This document shows positions 48,298 to 59,900 of a stretch of 64,000 bases of DNA, piece after piece. The DNA comes from Larimichthys crocea (lineage: Eukaryota; Chordata; Actinopteri; Sciaenidae): positions 14,357,157 through 14,421,156 of the forward strand of contig NC_040018.1 in NCBI RefSeq assembly GCF_000972845.2. Direction: 5' to 3'. Each line of letters opens with the position of its first letter. The first letter of the stretch is position 1. The notes below the pieces were generated by a model that saw only the letters and a program-made list of their open reading frames with translations, was not told the origin of the DNA and ran no database searches. The position numbers and the translations under genes are program-made.

Positions 48298-50809
48298 CTG
48301 AAATTAAACACAACACAGAGAAAAAGTTGACATGAATAGGCTGGTAAACAGAAAACAAGCACATTATCATAAAGCAGCACAGCCATAGCTGTTAAACCCT
48401 CAACAAAAGTAGGACTGATAATGAGCTTAACAGTCCTCCCTAAGTTGACAGAAGCACACTGTTTGACGTTTGGCTCTAAGTCATTACTTTGGATGTGGAG
48501 TGATACACGTTACAGTGCCTGAACACTGCCCTCTAGAGCTGATGGTGGGATCGGAGACAATTCATGCTTAGATTCATTTTTAATTAATTCCACATTTGAT
48601 TACATTAGAAAATGCCACACTCAATTCAATACTACCAAATAATTAGTTTGTTGCTATTTTCATCTGTTAATGGAATAATTAAAGAAAAGGCGCAATGAGT
48701 AACAGAGTAGTAACATCCTTTTCTCATTATATAAACACTGTGTAGTGATTTTGTCGTCTTATAAAAGCTCAAAATAATTTACTTGTTACTGGGTATCCTG
48801 GATCACAATGTCACGCCTCACCGATAGAACCTGAAGCAGCACCAATTCAGATTTTTAACATTAACAACGCCTGCCAAATGCTTGCTATTCACCAGTGTTG
48901 ACTGTAACCAGAGAATTCAGATACCTTGACATGTTACCACCCAGCATGATTAGGAGCCTTATTCATTTATTCAAGGACAAATGTGACTTTTTGGCAAGTG
49001 GATATATGTGACGCTGTCAGTCTGCCTAAAGTTTAATGAAAACTCTGGATAAAATGGACAAATGTGTTAATAACTCAGCTGCACTCACAAGCTGCTTCTT
49101 GGTTTGTTCCTTCATGAGGGCGGCTGACTCATCCAGAGAGATAAGCTGTGCTGGACTGTGATGAAGAGGAGGGAGTTTAGCTGCAGTGATGTCATCCAGA
49201 TGTTTTCTGTCCCGCTCCCTCCTGGCCTGTGCAGAGAGCGGCGACGATCCTTCAGAAGACTGGCTGGGTGACGAGGATCCTGATGGAGAGATGTCACTTC
49301 TGTTGGGCAGCCTGGAAACACAGTTGGGAAAATATTAAGAATGAAATTCAAATAACTGATAAGAACTATAAAAGCAGAATAAAGACACACAATGTTACTG
49401 AATGAAATCTATATTTTTACTTTGTTAGAAATGCTTACAAATGTAATCATAACAACATGAAACAAAGTCTACTCACTGATTTGGTTTGAATTTTTGCTTC
49501 CGGGGAGCTGAAGTGTTCTCGTTTTTTTCGAAGACAGTCATATAGTGAGGCTTTTTTGGTATCTGATTTCTGAGAAAGTAATTGTCTCTTGCTGTGCTGT
49601 GTAATGGGTCTTTGGACTTGCTAGTGAAACCAGTACTAGTTTCAGACAGTCTGACCCTTTCCAAGGCCTCCACAAGGTCACCCTCTTTTGTCTCATCAGA
49701 GTTCAGAGAGGCCCCAGCAGCAGCCGTCTCCATGGCTTCACCAGCTGCCGTCCCGGAGACAAACTGGTCCTGCTGCTCGTCCAAAGTGTTGTTTTCCTGC
49801 ACATCAGCTGAGGCAGGTGAGATTTCCCTCTCCTGCATCGCATCATCTGCAGCAGCCTCACTTTTCCTGTTTTGGTGTGAGGCTGCTGGCATGTTGGGGA
49901 CAGCACGTTGTTGCATGGTGAACGCCTGTTGATACTTGGACTGTAGCTCTGTCCTGGCAGCAGACACCAAGCTCTGTCTCCTCTCCTCTTCATCGCGGTG
50001 TTCAATGGCAAGGCGCACTTTCTCTGCAAATTCTTTTATCTTTTTCCCTTTGTCAGGAAGAGTCTGTACTAACCTCCTGCGAACAACACAAACCCGTCAC
50101 TTCATGCTACATTTGAGACACGTATTCAAGATGATTAAACAAACAAACCAACATTTAATGTCTTGGTAGATAAATAAGGATAATTCTTCCAAAAGTTATT
50201 CTCTCATTTTTTTGATTACGGTAATGAGGTCACTCCCAACTCTCCCAAAGGTGTTTGGTTTGTCACGCATTATTTTTATATTCTGTGTTTATTTTAATTG
50301 TTATTTATTCAGCTTTTTTTTTTTGCCTATCTGTATTTTATATTGTTGTAAAATCTCACAAGCACTATATATTCTATTAATATCTGATCTAATACAGCTG
50401 TATAATCATGATAGTTATGGTTTACTATGTTGTCCAGTTCTATTACAGAAGAAATATTATGGTTGACATGTGAAACTGGCTTGTAATATAATAAAATAAT
50501 CTGAACTACACAATACAACTCAATTCAGAGCTACAACCAGAGAAAGATAGGTTGTGCATTTACTTAATAATATGATATGATATGATATAAAGATGATTGT
50601 GTAGCTTTTTTCATAACTCGTGTGTATGTTTAGAGTCGTCACCACAGTGTTTCTGCGCCTCTCATGCATCATGGATATAACGTCGTGTGATGGACGTACT
50701 TGTTGGACAGTATCTTCTCCTGTCGCAGGAGCAGCTCCTGGAGCTCCTCTCTGCTCTGCTGTCCCAGGTGTCTCACCTGTCCCTGACGATCTGTCCACGA
50801 CGAGGACAT
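48154..50809 (-). CDS. polr2m: RNA polymerase II subunit M / Gdown1, 4 exons
   Basis: Gdown1 (GRINL1A) binds RNA polymerase II to form Pol II(G), competes with TFIIF and makes transcription depend on Mediator; it acts in the nucleus and is also found in the cytoplasm. Four coding exons (50809-50700, 50076-49477, 49311-49089, 48297-48154) give 1077 nt, 358 residues against 368 in human. Landmarks are the N-terminal helix EELQELLLRQEKIL, LPDKGKKI (residues 43-50), a Ser/Glu-rich variable middle, KKPHYMTVFE (211-220) with RKQKFKPNQ, RKHLDDITAAKLPPLHH (272-288), ELQAKLAAQKL (312-322) and the acidic tail SSEED. Start is the ATG at 50809: the N-terminal helix follows and TAG/TAA stops lie just upstream. 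It sits 2.5 kb downstream of myzap on the same strand, as in human. Confidence 0.95.
48298..49088 (-). other. polr2m: polr2m intron 3
   Basis: AT-rich intron. GCTCTAGAGGGCAGT on the minus strand at 48525-48539 is CTCF-like (about 13 of 15). No exon seen. Confidence 0.55.
49089..49311 (-). CDS. polr2m: polr2m exon 3
   Basis: 223 nt, residues 238-311. A Ser/Pro stretch, then RRERDRKHLDDITAAKLPPL, the best conserved block with human. Acceptor tgtttccag, donor gtgagt. Confidence 0.95.
49477..50076 (-). CDS. polr2m: polr2m exon 2
   Basis: 600 nt, completing Lys37 and running RLVQTLPDKGKKIKEF to PRKQKFKPN, with two bases of Gln237. Its middle (about residues 85-195) is low-complexity and poorly conserved, as in mammals. 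Acceptor gttcgcag, donor gtgagt. Confidence 0.95.
50077..50699 (-). other. polr2m: polr2m intron 1
   Basis: 623-nt AT-rich intron with ATATGATATG-type short repeats near 50570-50585. No coding signal. Confidence 0.7.
50700..50809 (-). CDS. polr2m: polr2m exon 1
   Basis: 110 nt from ATG; MSSSWTDRQGQVRHLG then the LQELLLRQEKILSN helix. Ends in phase 2 with two bases of Lys37; donor gtacgt. Confidence 0.93.
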
Positions 50810-51170
50810 CACCGTTAGCTACTGACAGCTAGCATCCAGGAACAACGTGAGCTAGCGCCTCAGTGTAACATCGTACAAACCGAGAATAAACTCGCGTCAA
50901 GCGGCTCTGAACGCCTCCTGAACACCGAGTCTGCTGTGTTCAGAGGGTTTCAGCAGGTGCTGGCTGACTCTTTGACGGTTAAAGAGCTGCGTGAACTTGT
51001 AAAGGAGGCAACATGCGACAACAACAATTCAAAGTCTTCTTCTTCGTCTGCGGGACTCAGTCACGTGAAACTGCAGCGCCCCCTCTCCGTGCAGGACGGT
51101 GTAATGCACCTGTTTCCCATGCCACAGCCTGTGAAGGTGATTTGCTGCCCTCTACAGGTCAAATGCACTC
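50810..51170 (-). promoter_or_regulatory. polr2m: polr2m promoter region
   Basis: CpG-rich compared with the rest of the window. It contains the palindromic E-box TCACGTGA at 51061-51068, about 250 bp before the start codon, and CCTGTAGAGGGCAGC on the minus strand at 51144-51158, which fits the CTCF consensus at 14 of 15 positions. No TATA box is obvious. The transcription start cannot be placed from sequence. Confidence 0.55.
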
Positions 51171-52190
51171 ATCAGCACCAGGTTTAGGTTTTAAAAGAGT
51201 TGTTTGTAACTTCTGATAGCTCTTTATATCAGATGTTTTGACTGTAACCAGTGCAGTCAGTCTGAACAGGCTTCACAGTCTCAGATTTTCCATAGCTGCA
51301 TTTTCCAGCCGGATGTCTCCCAACCATTGTGCCAATATTCTCACTCAGCTCAATGAACAATGGCCCAACTTCTACTGGAGGGTTACAGCTGTGTCCTTTC
51401 TTTCCCCTCTCAAGAGTTCAAAGACAGTTTAACCCTTGGCTGCAGCTGTACAGTTGCAATAAAACCATGCTCGAGCTATTTTTGTCCACTGTACCAAGTC
51501 ACAGCAGACATCCGTTCATTTCGTTTTGCAGTTTTCTCCACATTTACCCTCATCATCTTTTCTGATCACATCCCAACAAACTAGTAGAAATAGTATTTTT
51601 TATTATATGATAATATATTATTTATCAGTATTACTATCTGAAGTACAGGGTGTGCTTTATTTGTCAATATCACTGACTGCACACTTTAGATGTTGTTTTC
51701 TCCTGACCCTCATTCTTTACTTTAATGGACTATGCACAGCTTGTTCAGAATATTGTAAAGCTTTTTTGTGAATCAAATGCAAATGTTCAGTGATATCAAC
51801 AATTTCTTGCCTCACCCTGAATTAGCCTGAATCTTCACTGTACTACGTATGAAAATTACAATCATAAACAATATTTGGTTTAGTGAGTCATTACTATAGG
51901 CAATAACAGATTTTTCATTTTGAAGCCTGTGTACATAACTTACTGTACATGCAGCACAACACCAGAGAAGAACGTTCATCTGGAGGTCAGTGTTTATGCG
52001 TGACTTTTCTATATACGTGTGAAATTGACCCATTAGAAATAGAAGAAATACAAGCCAGTTTTAAAAGCCTTTTTTGTGTTTCTCAGCAGCGATGATAAAT
52101 TGTGATCCACATCAGTGAACAGGAAGTATTCATAGTTTCAGGCATTACAGAGTGTGGGTGTACATTGACACAATCAGAATACTGGTTATT
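51171..52190. other. Spacer between polr2m promoter and myzap 3' end
   Basis: AT-rich, no exon recognised. An unspliced myzap-polr2m read-through transcript would cross it. Confidence 0.5.
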
Positions 52191-52199
52191 TATACAGTA

Positions 52200-53287
52200 A
52201 AGTCTTTATTATCCAAACATACGCTGGCCTCTTACCATTAGTCTCAGTATGATATGTATTGATAAGGAAAAGGCACATCATAAAAGTTTTTTAAGCACAG
52301 TTGTGGCAGTGCAGGCAACATCTGGATAATACTTGTGCCTGTGGCTCAGGAATGGCAGTCATCTCATTAAGGTAATTATATTTAAAGTGATTGAACAGTT
52401 TTATCATTAGCAAATATATTTCATATTACATTATTAAATTACCCTGTCGCCAATTTAAATAGATTCATTCCCATCACCAGTATCAAATAGTAGGCTGCTC
52501 ACAAAGGCACAAAGCATATTAATAAATATTTTGTACATATTATGACAATAAGAAAATAATATTCATTTAATTTGTACAGAGCTGATATAAAATACACACA
52601 ATAACCCTATCAACCTTCATATAGGACTGAATGCTTATATGAGCAACATAGGAGGGCTACATTCGCTGTAAACAAAACAAATATAATCCTTTACAAAATA
52701 TTTTTACAGAGCATCAGATTATTTACACCCAACAGCAAGCAACATTTTCATGAAAACTGCTAAGCACAAATACAGACATTAGACATTTAACTTCATCTAC
52801 CAGAATATGCAAATACCAACTTGTGACTGTTTGAAACATTAAAGCTGTGTCACATGTGGTTATTAAAGACAAAACAAAAAGAAAAAAAAGATAACCTGTG
52901 GTAATACCAAAGATGTCTGAGCTTTAACAGAACAGTCCAACATTTTAGGAATTACACTTTGTGATTTGCTTTCTTGCAAGTAATATAAGAGAATAAATGT
53001 CAGTCTCGTACGGTAAATTAGTTTAATAGTTTAGCTTTGACCACAGCAACATATAACTGTATTGTAACATCAGCTACTTGTACATACCATACAGTCATGA
53101 TGTACAGATTAGCTTTATGCTGTGTTAGCTGCAGCTACATGTAGCAGTAAACTGAAAACAGGTGTCATCTTTGGACAAAGACCTCAGGCTAGCTGTTTCC
53201 CCTTTCCCCAGTCTTAGTCAAGTGTTACTGAACATTTCATAAAACTCTTGACGAGATGTGTAGTTTCCAAAATATCAAACTATTACT
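52200..53287 (-). other. myzap: myzap 3' UTR (approximate)
   Basis: The first good minus-strand AATAAA after the stop is at 52210-52205, giving about 1.1 kb. Within it 52930-53220 holds a degraded repeat copy: CTAAGACTGGGGAAAGGGGA on the minus strand resembles AAAGACTGGAAACAAGGGGA at 60718-60737. Confidence 0.45.
52930..53220 (-). repeat. Degraded interspersed repeat (TTAGATGAGAAGATTGAT family), copy 2
   Basis: The reverse complement near 53185-53218 (AAGGGGAAACAGCTAGCCTG) matches CAAGGGGAAACAACTAGCCT at 60732 in order and spacing. The other end has CAGTCCAACATTTTAGGAAT, which I recognise as an end of this fish repeat. Boundaries approximate. Confidence 0.5.
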
Positions 53288-53978
53288 TCAAGATGAATCT
53301 ATTTTTATGTTTGCAGTTATTTCCATAAGCTTCATGAACGGTGAATAAACAGGGGTTCTTGATCTTGGTTGAAAAGAGAAAGTGGATTCCTCTTGACTTG
53401 ATTGTGTTTCTGTGTTTGTTTGTGCATCCACCTCATCTCTCCTAGACTGGACTGGACTCACAGGTGGCTCAGATTCAGACGAACTGGTGTAGGAGAACAT
53501 CCCACTCTCTACTGAGGGGCTGGACTGCAGGAAGCGACTATATTGGACAGGAGTGTATCTCAGTAAACTGGACTCCAGCCTGCTGGGTGGAGGGTTAGAC
53601 TTGAACGTCCTTGGTTGTGTGGGTGTTGTCAAATAGAGGAATGGATGTTGAATGGGAGATGTAGAAGGTGCAGATTGTGTGTGGAATGAAGGTTCTACTG
53701 GGGATGATAGTTGTATGGGGGAAAGAGGTTGTGTGGAAGATGATGGTTGTATGGTTGATAGAGGGAGTATTGGGGATGAAGGTTGTGTGGGTGATAGAGG
53801 GAGTATCGGGGACAAAGGTTGTGTGGGGGAAAGAGGTTGTGTGGGAGATGAAGGTTGGGTGGTTGATGGAGTTTTCACTGGTGATGGAGGTTGAAGAGGT
53901 GGTGGGTGTTGTATGGGTTGGAGATGAGTTGGTTCACGGTAAACTGGAGGGTTAACATCATGCCCACCTGCTTCATGT
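53288..53978 (-). CDS. myzap: myzap exon 14 (expanded repeat domain and stop)
   Basis: 691 nt, residues 479-707 and TGA at 53290-53288. Begins HEAGGHDVNPPVYREP, then a Pro-rich lead, the hexapeptide minisatellite (about residues 518-577), a Ser/Pro/Glu-rich region, and the tail QPRSRTPVYSPFMKLMEIT. The human last exon lacks this expansion. The open frame through more than 220 codons of repetitive DNA and the conserved tail at its end argue that it is translated. Acceptor tgcatctgcag. Confidence 0.9.
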
Positions 53979-56900
53979 CTGCAGATGCACAGTCAGACAT
54001 CAGAGTGAGAAACTGCCTCCAAATGAAGGATTAAATATAACCTGATGCTACTAAATATGTTTCCACAACTCTGTTTCTCACCTGGGGAGCAGATCACAGC
54101 CTACTCCTATCTCTCTGGTTTCCAAAACCTCTCGTGATCTATTCTGTGTGGACATAAAATACTTCAGCTTGTCTTCTAATTCATTATTCTAGGAAAAGGA
54201 AAAGAGGAAACAACACTGTCAGATCAGATACATGCAAAGCACTGAAATCACTTTACAAGTGAAAGTGATTTGACAGTTTCAGGAAATCACATAGACATTG
54301 CTGAAAGTTCAGGATATACGCTGAGCAACCCAGACAGTCATTTAGGCATGCAGTAGATTACCAGACCACACCATAACTAGAACAGGCAAACAGACAGTGA
54401 CGTATTTATCTTACCTCACACTCCACTATTGCAATTCTATCCAGAAGCTCTGAGATGAACATATCCTTGTGAGCAACTTGAGCTCGCAGTGATTCAACCT
54501 TCACAAATACGAAAAGACAACATTTAAGTGAAATGCTCAGTTTATTCACACCAATATCTTGATCTTTGTATATGAACCATTGGCAGTTAAGTCTGGTAAG
54601 GCTACACAACATATCAATCTCCATAAGCTCCCATATTAAAATGTCTTCACAGCAGAAATAAACATGTTTACAGCCTGGTACAAAAAGGCAGGACAGCCAA
54701 CATGGCGGAGGCCAGAGTCACATATTTTGAGCTTCAAAATGACTCTTCAGAAACCTATGGGTGACATCACACATACGCTATCCATTCTTTATACTGTCAG
54801 TGGTTATTACATAGGTATTTCCAGGAATCTTTTGGGAAATTATTCAGAAATCAGACTCATGAAATAAAAAAGTGTTACAAAGTGTGTTGGCAAAGAATGG
54901 CCCAGCTGCCAGATATGATGTACACTAAATATAGGGAAATAACTTATAATTTACTATTTGATAAACCAAAAACTAAAAAGACTCTAATGCACTTAAATTA
55001 TTAAACCCTTTAGATCATGATTGCATTTTAACCACTAAACCAGCACAATGCCTTTTGTTGACTCTGGATCAGATGAAGCTTCATATTTTTGCATGCGACT
55101 CTTTCATACTCTAAATGTTAAACAAACTTTTGCTACTTTAGCTAATGTATCTATATCATCCACACCCATTATCAAAACACAAGTAGAACAGAAGACCTGC
55201 ATGCATGAGTGGACAGCATTCACACACACAGATAAGTTAAATCTCCTCACCTCCTCAATCATTCCTTTGACTTTCCTCTGCTGGCAGAACACCATGTCGT
55301 TCAAGTGTTTGATCCTCTCACGGAGATCCACAGTTTCAGACTGCAGCTCTTTGGACCTAGACAAGAACCAGTTAAGCCCACAAATAAATCCATTACACTG
55401 CTGAAAATTACATTTCACAGATATGTGCAGCCAGGTCAGGAGGTCCTTGGATCGAGGATAACCTTACTAACTTGACAGGAGAACAAAATGACTGTAATAC
55501 ACTTGATTGATCGATCGATTGATTGATTTGCAGCTTTTAATTCTGCAAATGCTTCAACACTACTTGTGTGTTCATGTTAGTGACAATGTAAAAATGTCAG
55601 AGTCATCACTGCAGCAGCACTTCAACCAAAACAAACAGATGAAGCATTTGAAGCATTAAAGTTACAAACAGTCTCAACTCAATGTGTTTTTTGTACTTGT
55701 TCAGCTGATAGTGAACAGATCCAACTCTCTGACAACCTAGTCAACTACTGAAGACTAGATGATACAGTTAAAAGCTCTGAAAAGAGGCTAGTTAGTGGAC
55801 CTTGAGTTGGGATGTTTTGCTTGATATATCCACATAATGTTTTGACGTACTTTTTGACTACAGTTGCATCAGTTGTGTCTGTCAGCTCCAACAAGCGGAG
55901 ACGCTGCTCACATTCCTGCAGCTTATTCTGAAGTTGGCCCTTTTCCTGTAAAAAATAGGTTTTATGATGAATTATTATCTGCATTATCTGCAGATGTGTA
56001 AATATGATTTTTGTCACTTTCAAATCTTCTTTACCTTTCCCATACAGTCCAGTAGACGCTCCACTTCAATGATCCTCTGGTCCCTCTCAGCAATCTTGGC
56101 CTCTGCAATCTTGATGGTTTTCTCTGCTTCCTCTAGTCGCCTGATGTACTCATCAAGTTGGGCCTGTGTGAACAGAAACATGTTTCAGTTTACATGAACT
56201 TTGTAATTTATCTGCATTTTTAGATGAACGTTAGGTTGAATTTGTTTTAGAGAACAAATAACACTGCATCAAAATGTGCCGAAACCAAAAACATTTGAAA
56301 TATGTAATTATCACATGTATATCCTGTTCTCATGACAGACAAGTTTTGGCTTCTAATGTCACTGAAACTGCATGTGACATACACTGAGAGTTAATGAATA
56401 AGGAGTGAAGAATGCAGACCTGTAGGTTTTCAATTTCCTCTCTGTGTTTCCGCTGTTCCTCCTGCAGCTTTTCTTCATACTCCTGCTTTAGCTTTGCCGA
56501 CAGCTCATGCAGCGCCTGAGTGTTGGCCTCCCGTGAAGACTCCACCTGGACAATTCACAGCACAGCAGAAATTAAGACTGTGTGAGGCTGATTATTCCAT
56601 ACTGACACTAGAGTAGAAGACAAAGATGTAACTACTACTTCACATTTGTTTTAGTTCTTTGAAACTGGGGTTGTTTGCTCTCTAATGGAGGACAACCATT
56701 TTTTGTTTGACAAAATTATCTCCTCAGAACTTTGGTGATCAGTTAAGTTATTTTTACCTTTGATTTTACTCTAACTTACTATAAAAAAAGGAATTGCAGA
56801 GATGGAAAACTGATAAAGTATCAGGTAAAAGTAAATATTAATTTCCACATGTAAAGCATTTCCATATTTCCTTCAGGACCTATCATACAGTGCCACACAT

Positions 56901-59900
56901 GTCCACGGTTGACTCATCAGATCATTTTGCAACAGACTGAGCACTTACTTGTCACACCAGTTTCGTGGCTCAATAAATCTTCCATAGCACCACTGTAATG
57001 AAATTTGTGGTTGCAAGAGGTTGCGTGTGAATGGGTAAGTGTGCACACAAAGCGATGTGTGCACAGGAGTTACCTGTAGTCTCAGAGTCTGGTTCTCAGC
57101 CTGCGCAGCAGCCAGCTCCTTGTCCTTGTCTCTGAGTTTTTCTTGTGTTTTTTCATAGTTGCTCCTCAAAGTCTTCAGCTCCTCTCTCCTGTCCACTCTG
57201 TTCTGACAGTTCTCTATGAGGGATTTCTGTAAAGGAAACTTTTTTTTTTACTCATCAAGCCAGTCTTTTCTGTGATGGCGCACAGCTGTCAAGGAGCATG
57301 TATTCACAGGTTCAGTGACAAACATTTGTTACCTGTAGGCTGAGGTTTGCAGATATAAGAGAGCTGTTCATCTGATCAAAGTTCTCCATGGCTGTTGTCC
57401 GGACCTTCACCTCTGACTCCAGACTCTTCCGTTGAGAATTGGCCGCCTGCAGACAAACATGTCAAATGCATTTTCAGATCTATTTACAGAATGTGAGTTT
57501 GATGAGCAATCGTTTGGTGTTACATAATTCATTACCCTGATTTCCTGCGAGAGCTTCTGCATTGATTGCTGCATTCCTCCGAACTGCCCGTACATTCGCT
57601 CTCTCACCTTCTCCAATGAGTCTCTTACCTATATACAGATGCACAGAGCTTACAAACATGATCTACACAATATCTCACACAGCCTTGCATACATACAGTA
57701 GGTTGTTGTGTTGTTAAAACATCTATGTGTTCACCTGAAGGCCCGGCTGCTTGTTTTGTAAGTTTCCACTCACCTCCCTGATGTACCTCATCTCATCCTG
57801 AAGGTGATTGGCCGTCCACTCACGCGCCATCACCTCCGGCTGTTTGTCCGAGCCCGTCCTCTGCACAACACCGTACACTTTGGGCCCATGATGCTGCAGC
57901 GAGGTCTCTGGCACCCCATTGGTCATGTCTCCGAGGTGCTGAGGGAGACAGGATCACACCGGTCAGGTTTCTGTAGCCACCCTCCGCTGAAGCCGACTTA
58001 TGCTGTCATTGTGTTTGTGATGCTCGTGTGCTTGCTGGTGTATTGCTTGCGGGTGCATCACATGTATTTGTCAGTTTTGATGCAAAAGACTGCACACTGT
58101 ATGTGTACTTGATCAGGTATTTCCAGAACCGCTACTGCTGAGTCCTGGAAACAGGAGGCTGGGAACAAACAGCTAAAAGAAGTGCAACGTGTATTGAAGG
58201 TGTCATGTTTCTGCAACCCAGTACATGAGCTGCTGCCGTCTCTGCCTATTGTACCTCTAACAGACGGGTGCCCAATGAAAAGAGACGCACACCAGCAGAG
58301 AAGTGCAGCTCTTAAACAATGCAATAACTAAATAACAAATGACAATTATAGTTACGGGCACAGATAAGCTTAGAGATTCAATTTCTATAAATATTTCAGC
58401 ACTGTAGTGCAAAAGGCCAACGTTTTGTCTGTAAATTAGAGAGACTGAATCTTAGGGATGCTTATGTTCACTACTGATTAATATATACTGTATGAATATA
58501 GACAGATAGATACACATGAGAGATGGAATTTGTTACTGTCATCTACCAGCATCTGTTCATGTTGAATATCCATGAATACATTATTAATGACAGCCCGAAG
58601 GTGCATGCACAGAAACGTGTTTTACAGGAGGATGCCAGTGACACACACATGCTGCAGCAGAGGCAGTATATGCCTCGCAGTGTCATGCCTATTACTCATG
58701 TGGTGAATGTGGCTGTCTACCTGCTGAGGTGACTCCCTGCCAGCTGGCCTCTCTCTTTGGATCAGCCCATTCTTCTTCTTCCATGCCCTATTGACATCCT
58801 TCTCTTTTTCTGCCTACAGAAAGAAAAAAAAAACAAAAACAAATATTCAAGGTAGCTGTAGCAGATGATTCACTTCATTCCAGGTGTGTACCCTGAAAAG
58901 TTCAAAATATTCAGAATAAGTGTCGTTATTGTGTGCAAACATTCCGCAGAACTGATGCCTTCTAATTAGCAACGTTTGTGTCACAATAACGCACTCCAGT
59001 CTGTCATTGTTACATGTAAAAAAGGTGCTTTGTCAACAAGAGAGAATGCAAGCAAACAAACATTTTTGACCTCATTCTATCACATATATTATATTATATA
59101 TATATATATTTTGTTCAGTTTATAGATCTTTTCCAAACCAATAGACTGATTAATTTCTGACGTCTTTTAGAAGCCTCTGCTCAAACTATACATTGAGCAG
59201 CTTTGACCCAGAGAAAGAGGCGTGAGTCTTAACTTCTCACAGAGATAAGAGTGAGGAGGGACAGCAGCCAGAACAAAGATGCCAGTGTTGTCTCGTGGTC
59301 AGAGTTGAGCCTCACATTTCTCCACCACTTCATCTAAAGAGGACATGCCGTTGAGAAATGCTGAAGGCCTGCTAATAGGCGGATGTGAATTCCAGCAGCT
59401 GAACAGCCAACATCTTAACAACACTGCAGCCTCCTTTAAGAGCTCAGAATAACAAAACTCTAATCTGTAATTTTGAATTTTACAGTGCCAGTGTTGGGCC
59501 ACAGGGGCGGACAGTGTTTACCTGCTTGTCATAGCTGAAACTATTTAGGATGAGCACACTGGGTTTCTTTTGTTTTGTTGCCTTGAGGAGCATGACTTCC
59601 TCACAGACGTCACAGACCGCCTGAGTTATATAAACATGTAAAAATGACTCACAGAGGCCCCTTTAAAATAAATATATGTTTGTGTATTGTCAAACACTTT
59701 ACTGCTCAGTTTGATGCACATGAACTATCACATGACTGCATTGTGAATGACTGACTGATTGATTTGGCCCCTGATCTGTAACCGTATTTGAAGTCACAAC
59801 ACAAAGAGCCTCTCATGTAGCTCGTCGGACTGAATCTTTTTCACTTTGAAGAGACTTTCAGTCATTGTGAAGATGTAATCCAATGAAGTAGGTGTAGAAA

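Larger units (their letters stand above)
53979..57773 (-). other. myzap: myzap introns 4-13
   Basis: Compact 3' half of the gene; the introns between exons 4 and 14 run from about 100 nt to 750 nt. A GATT/GATC tetranucleotide patch lies at 55504-55528 in intron 10. No other gene seen on either strand. Confidence 0.7.

Noticed and set aside
53652..53955. Plus-strand open frames opposite myzap exon 14 (Gly/Val/Trp repeats)
   Set aside because: They are the antisense reading of the minisatellite; the minus frame joins in phase to a conserved gene and ends in a conserved tail.
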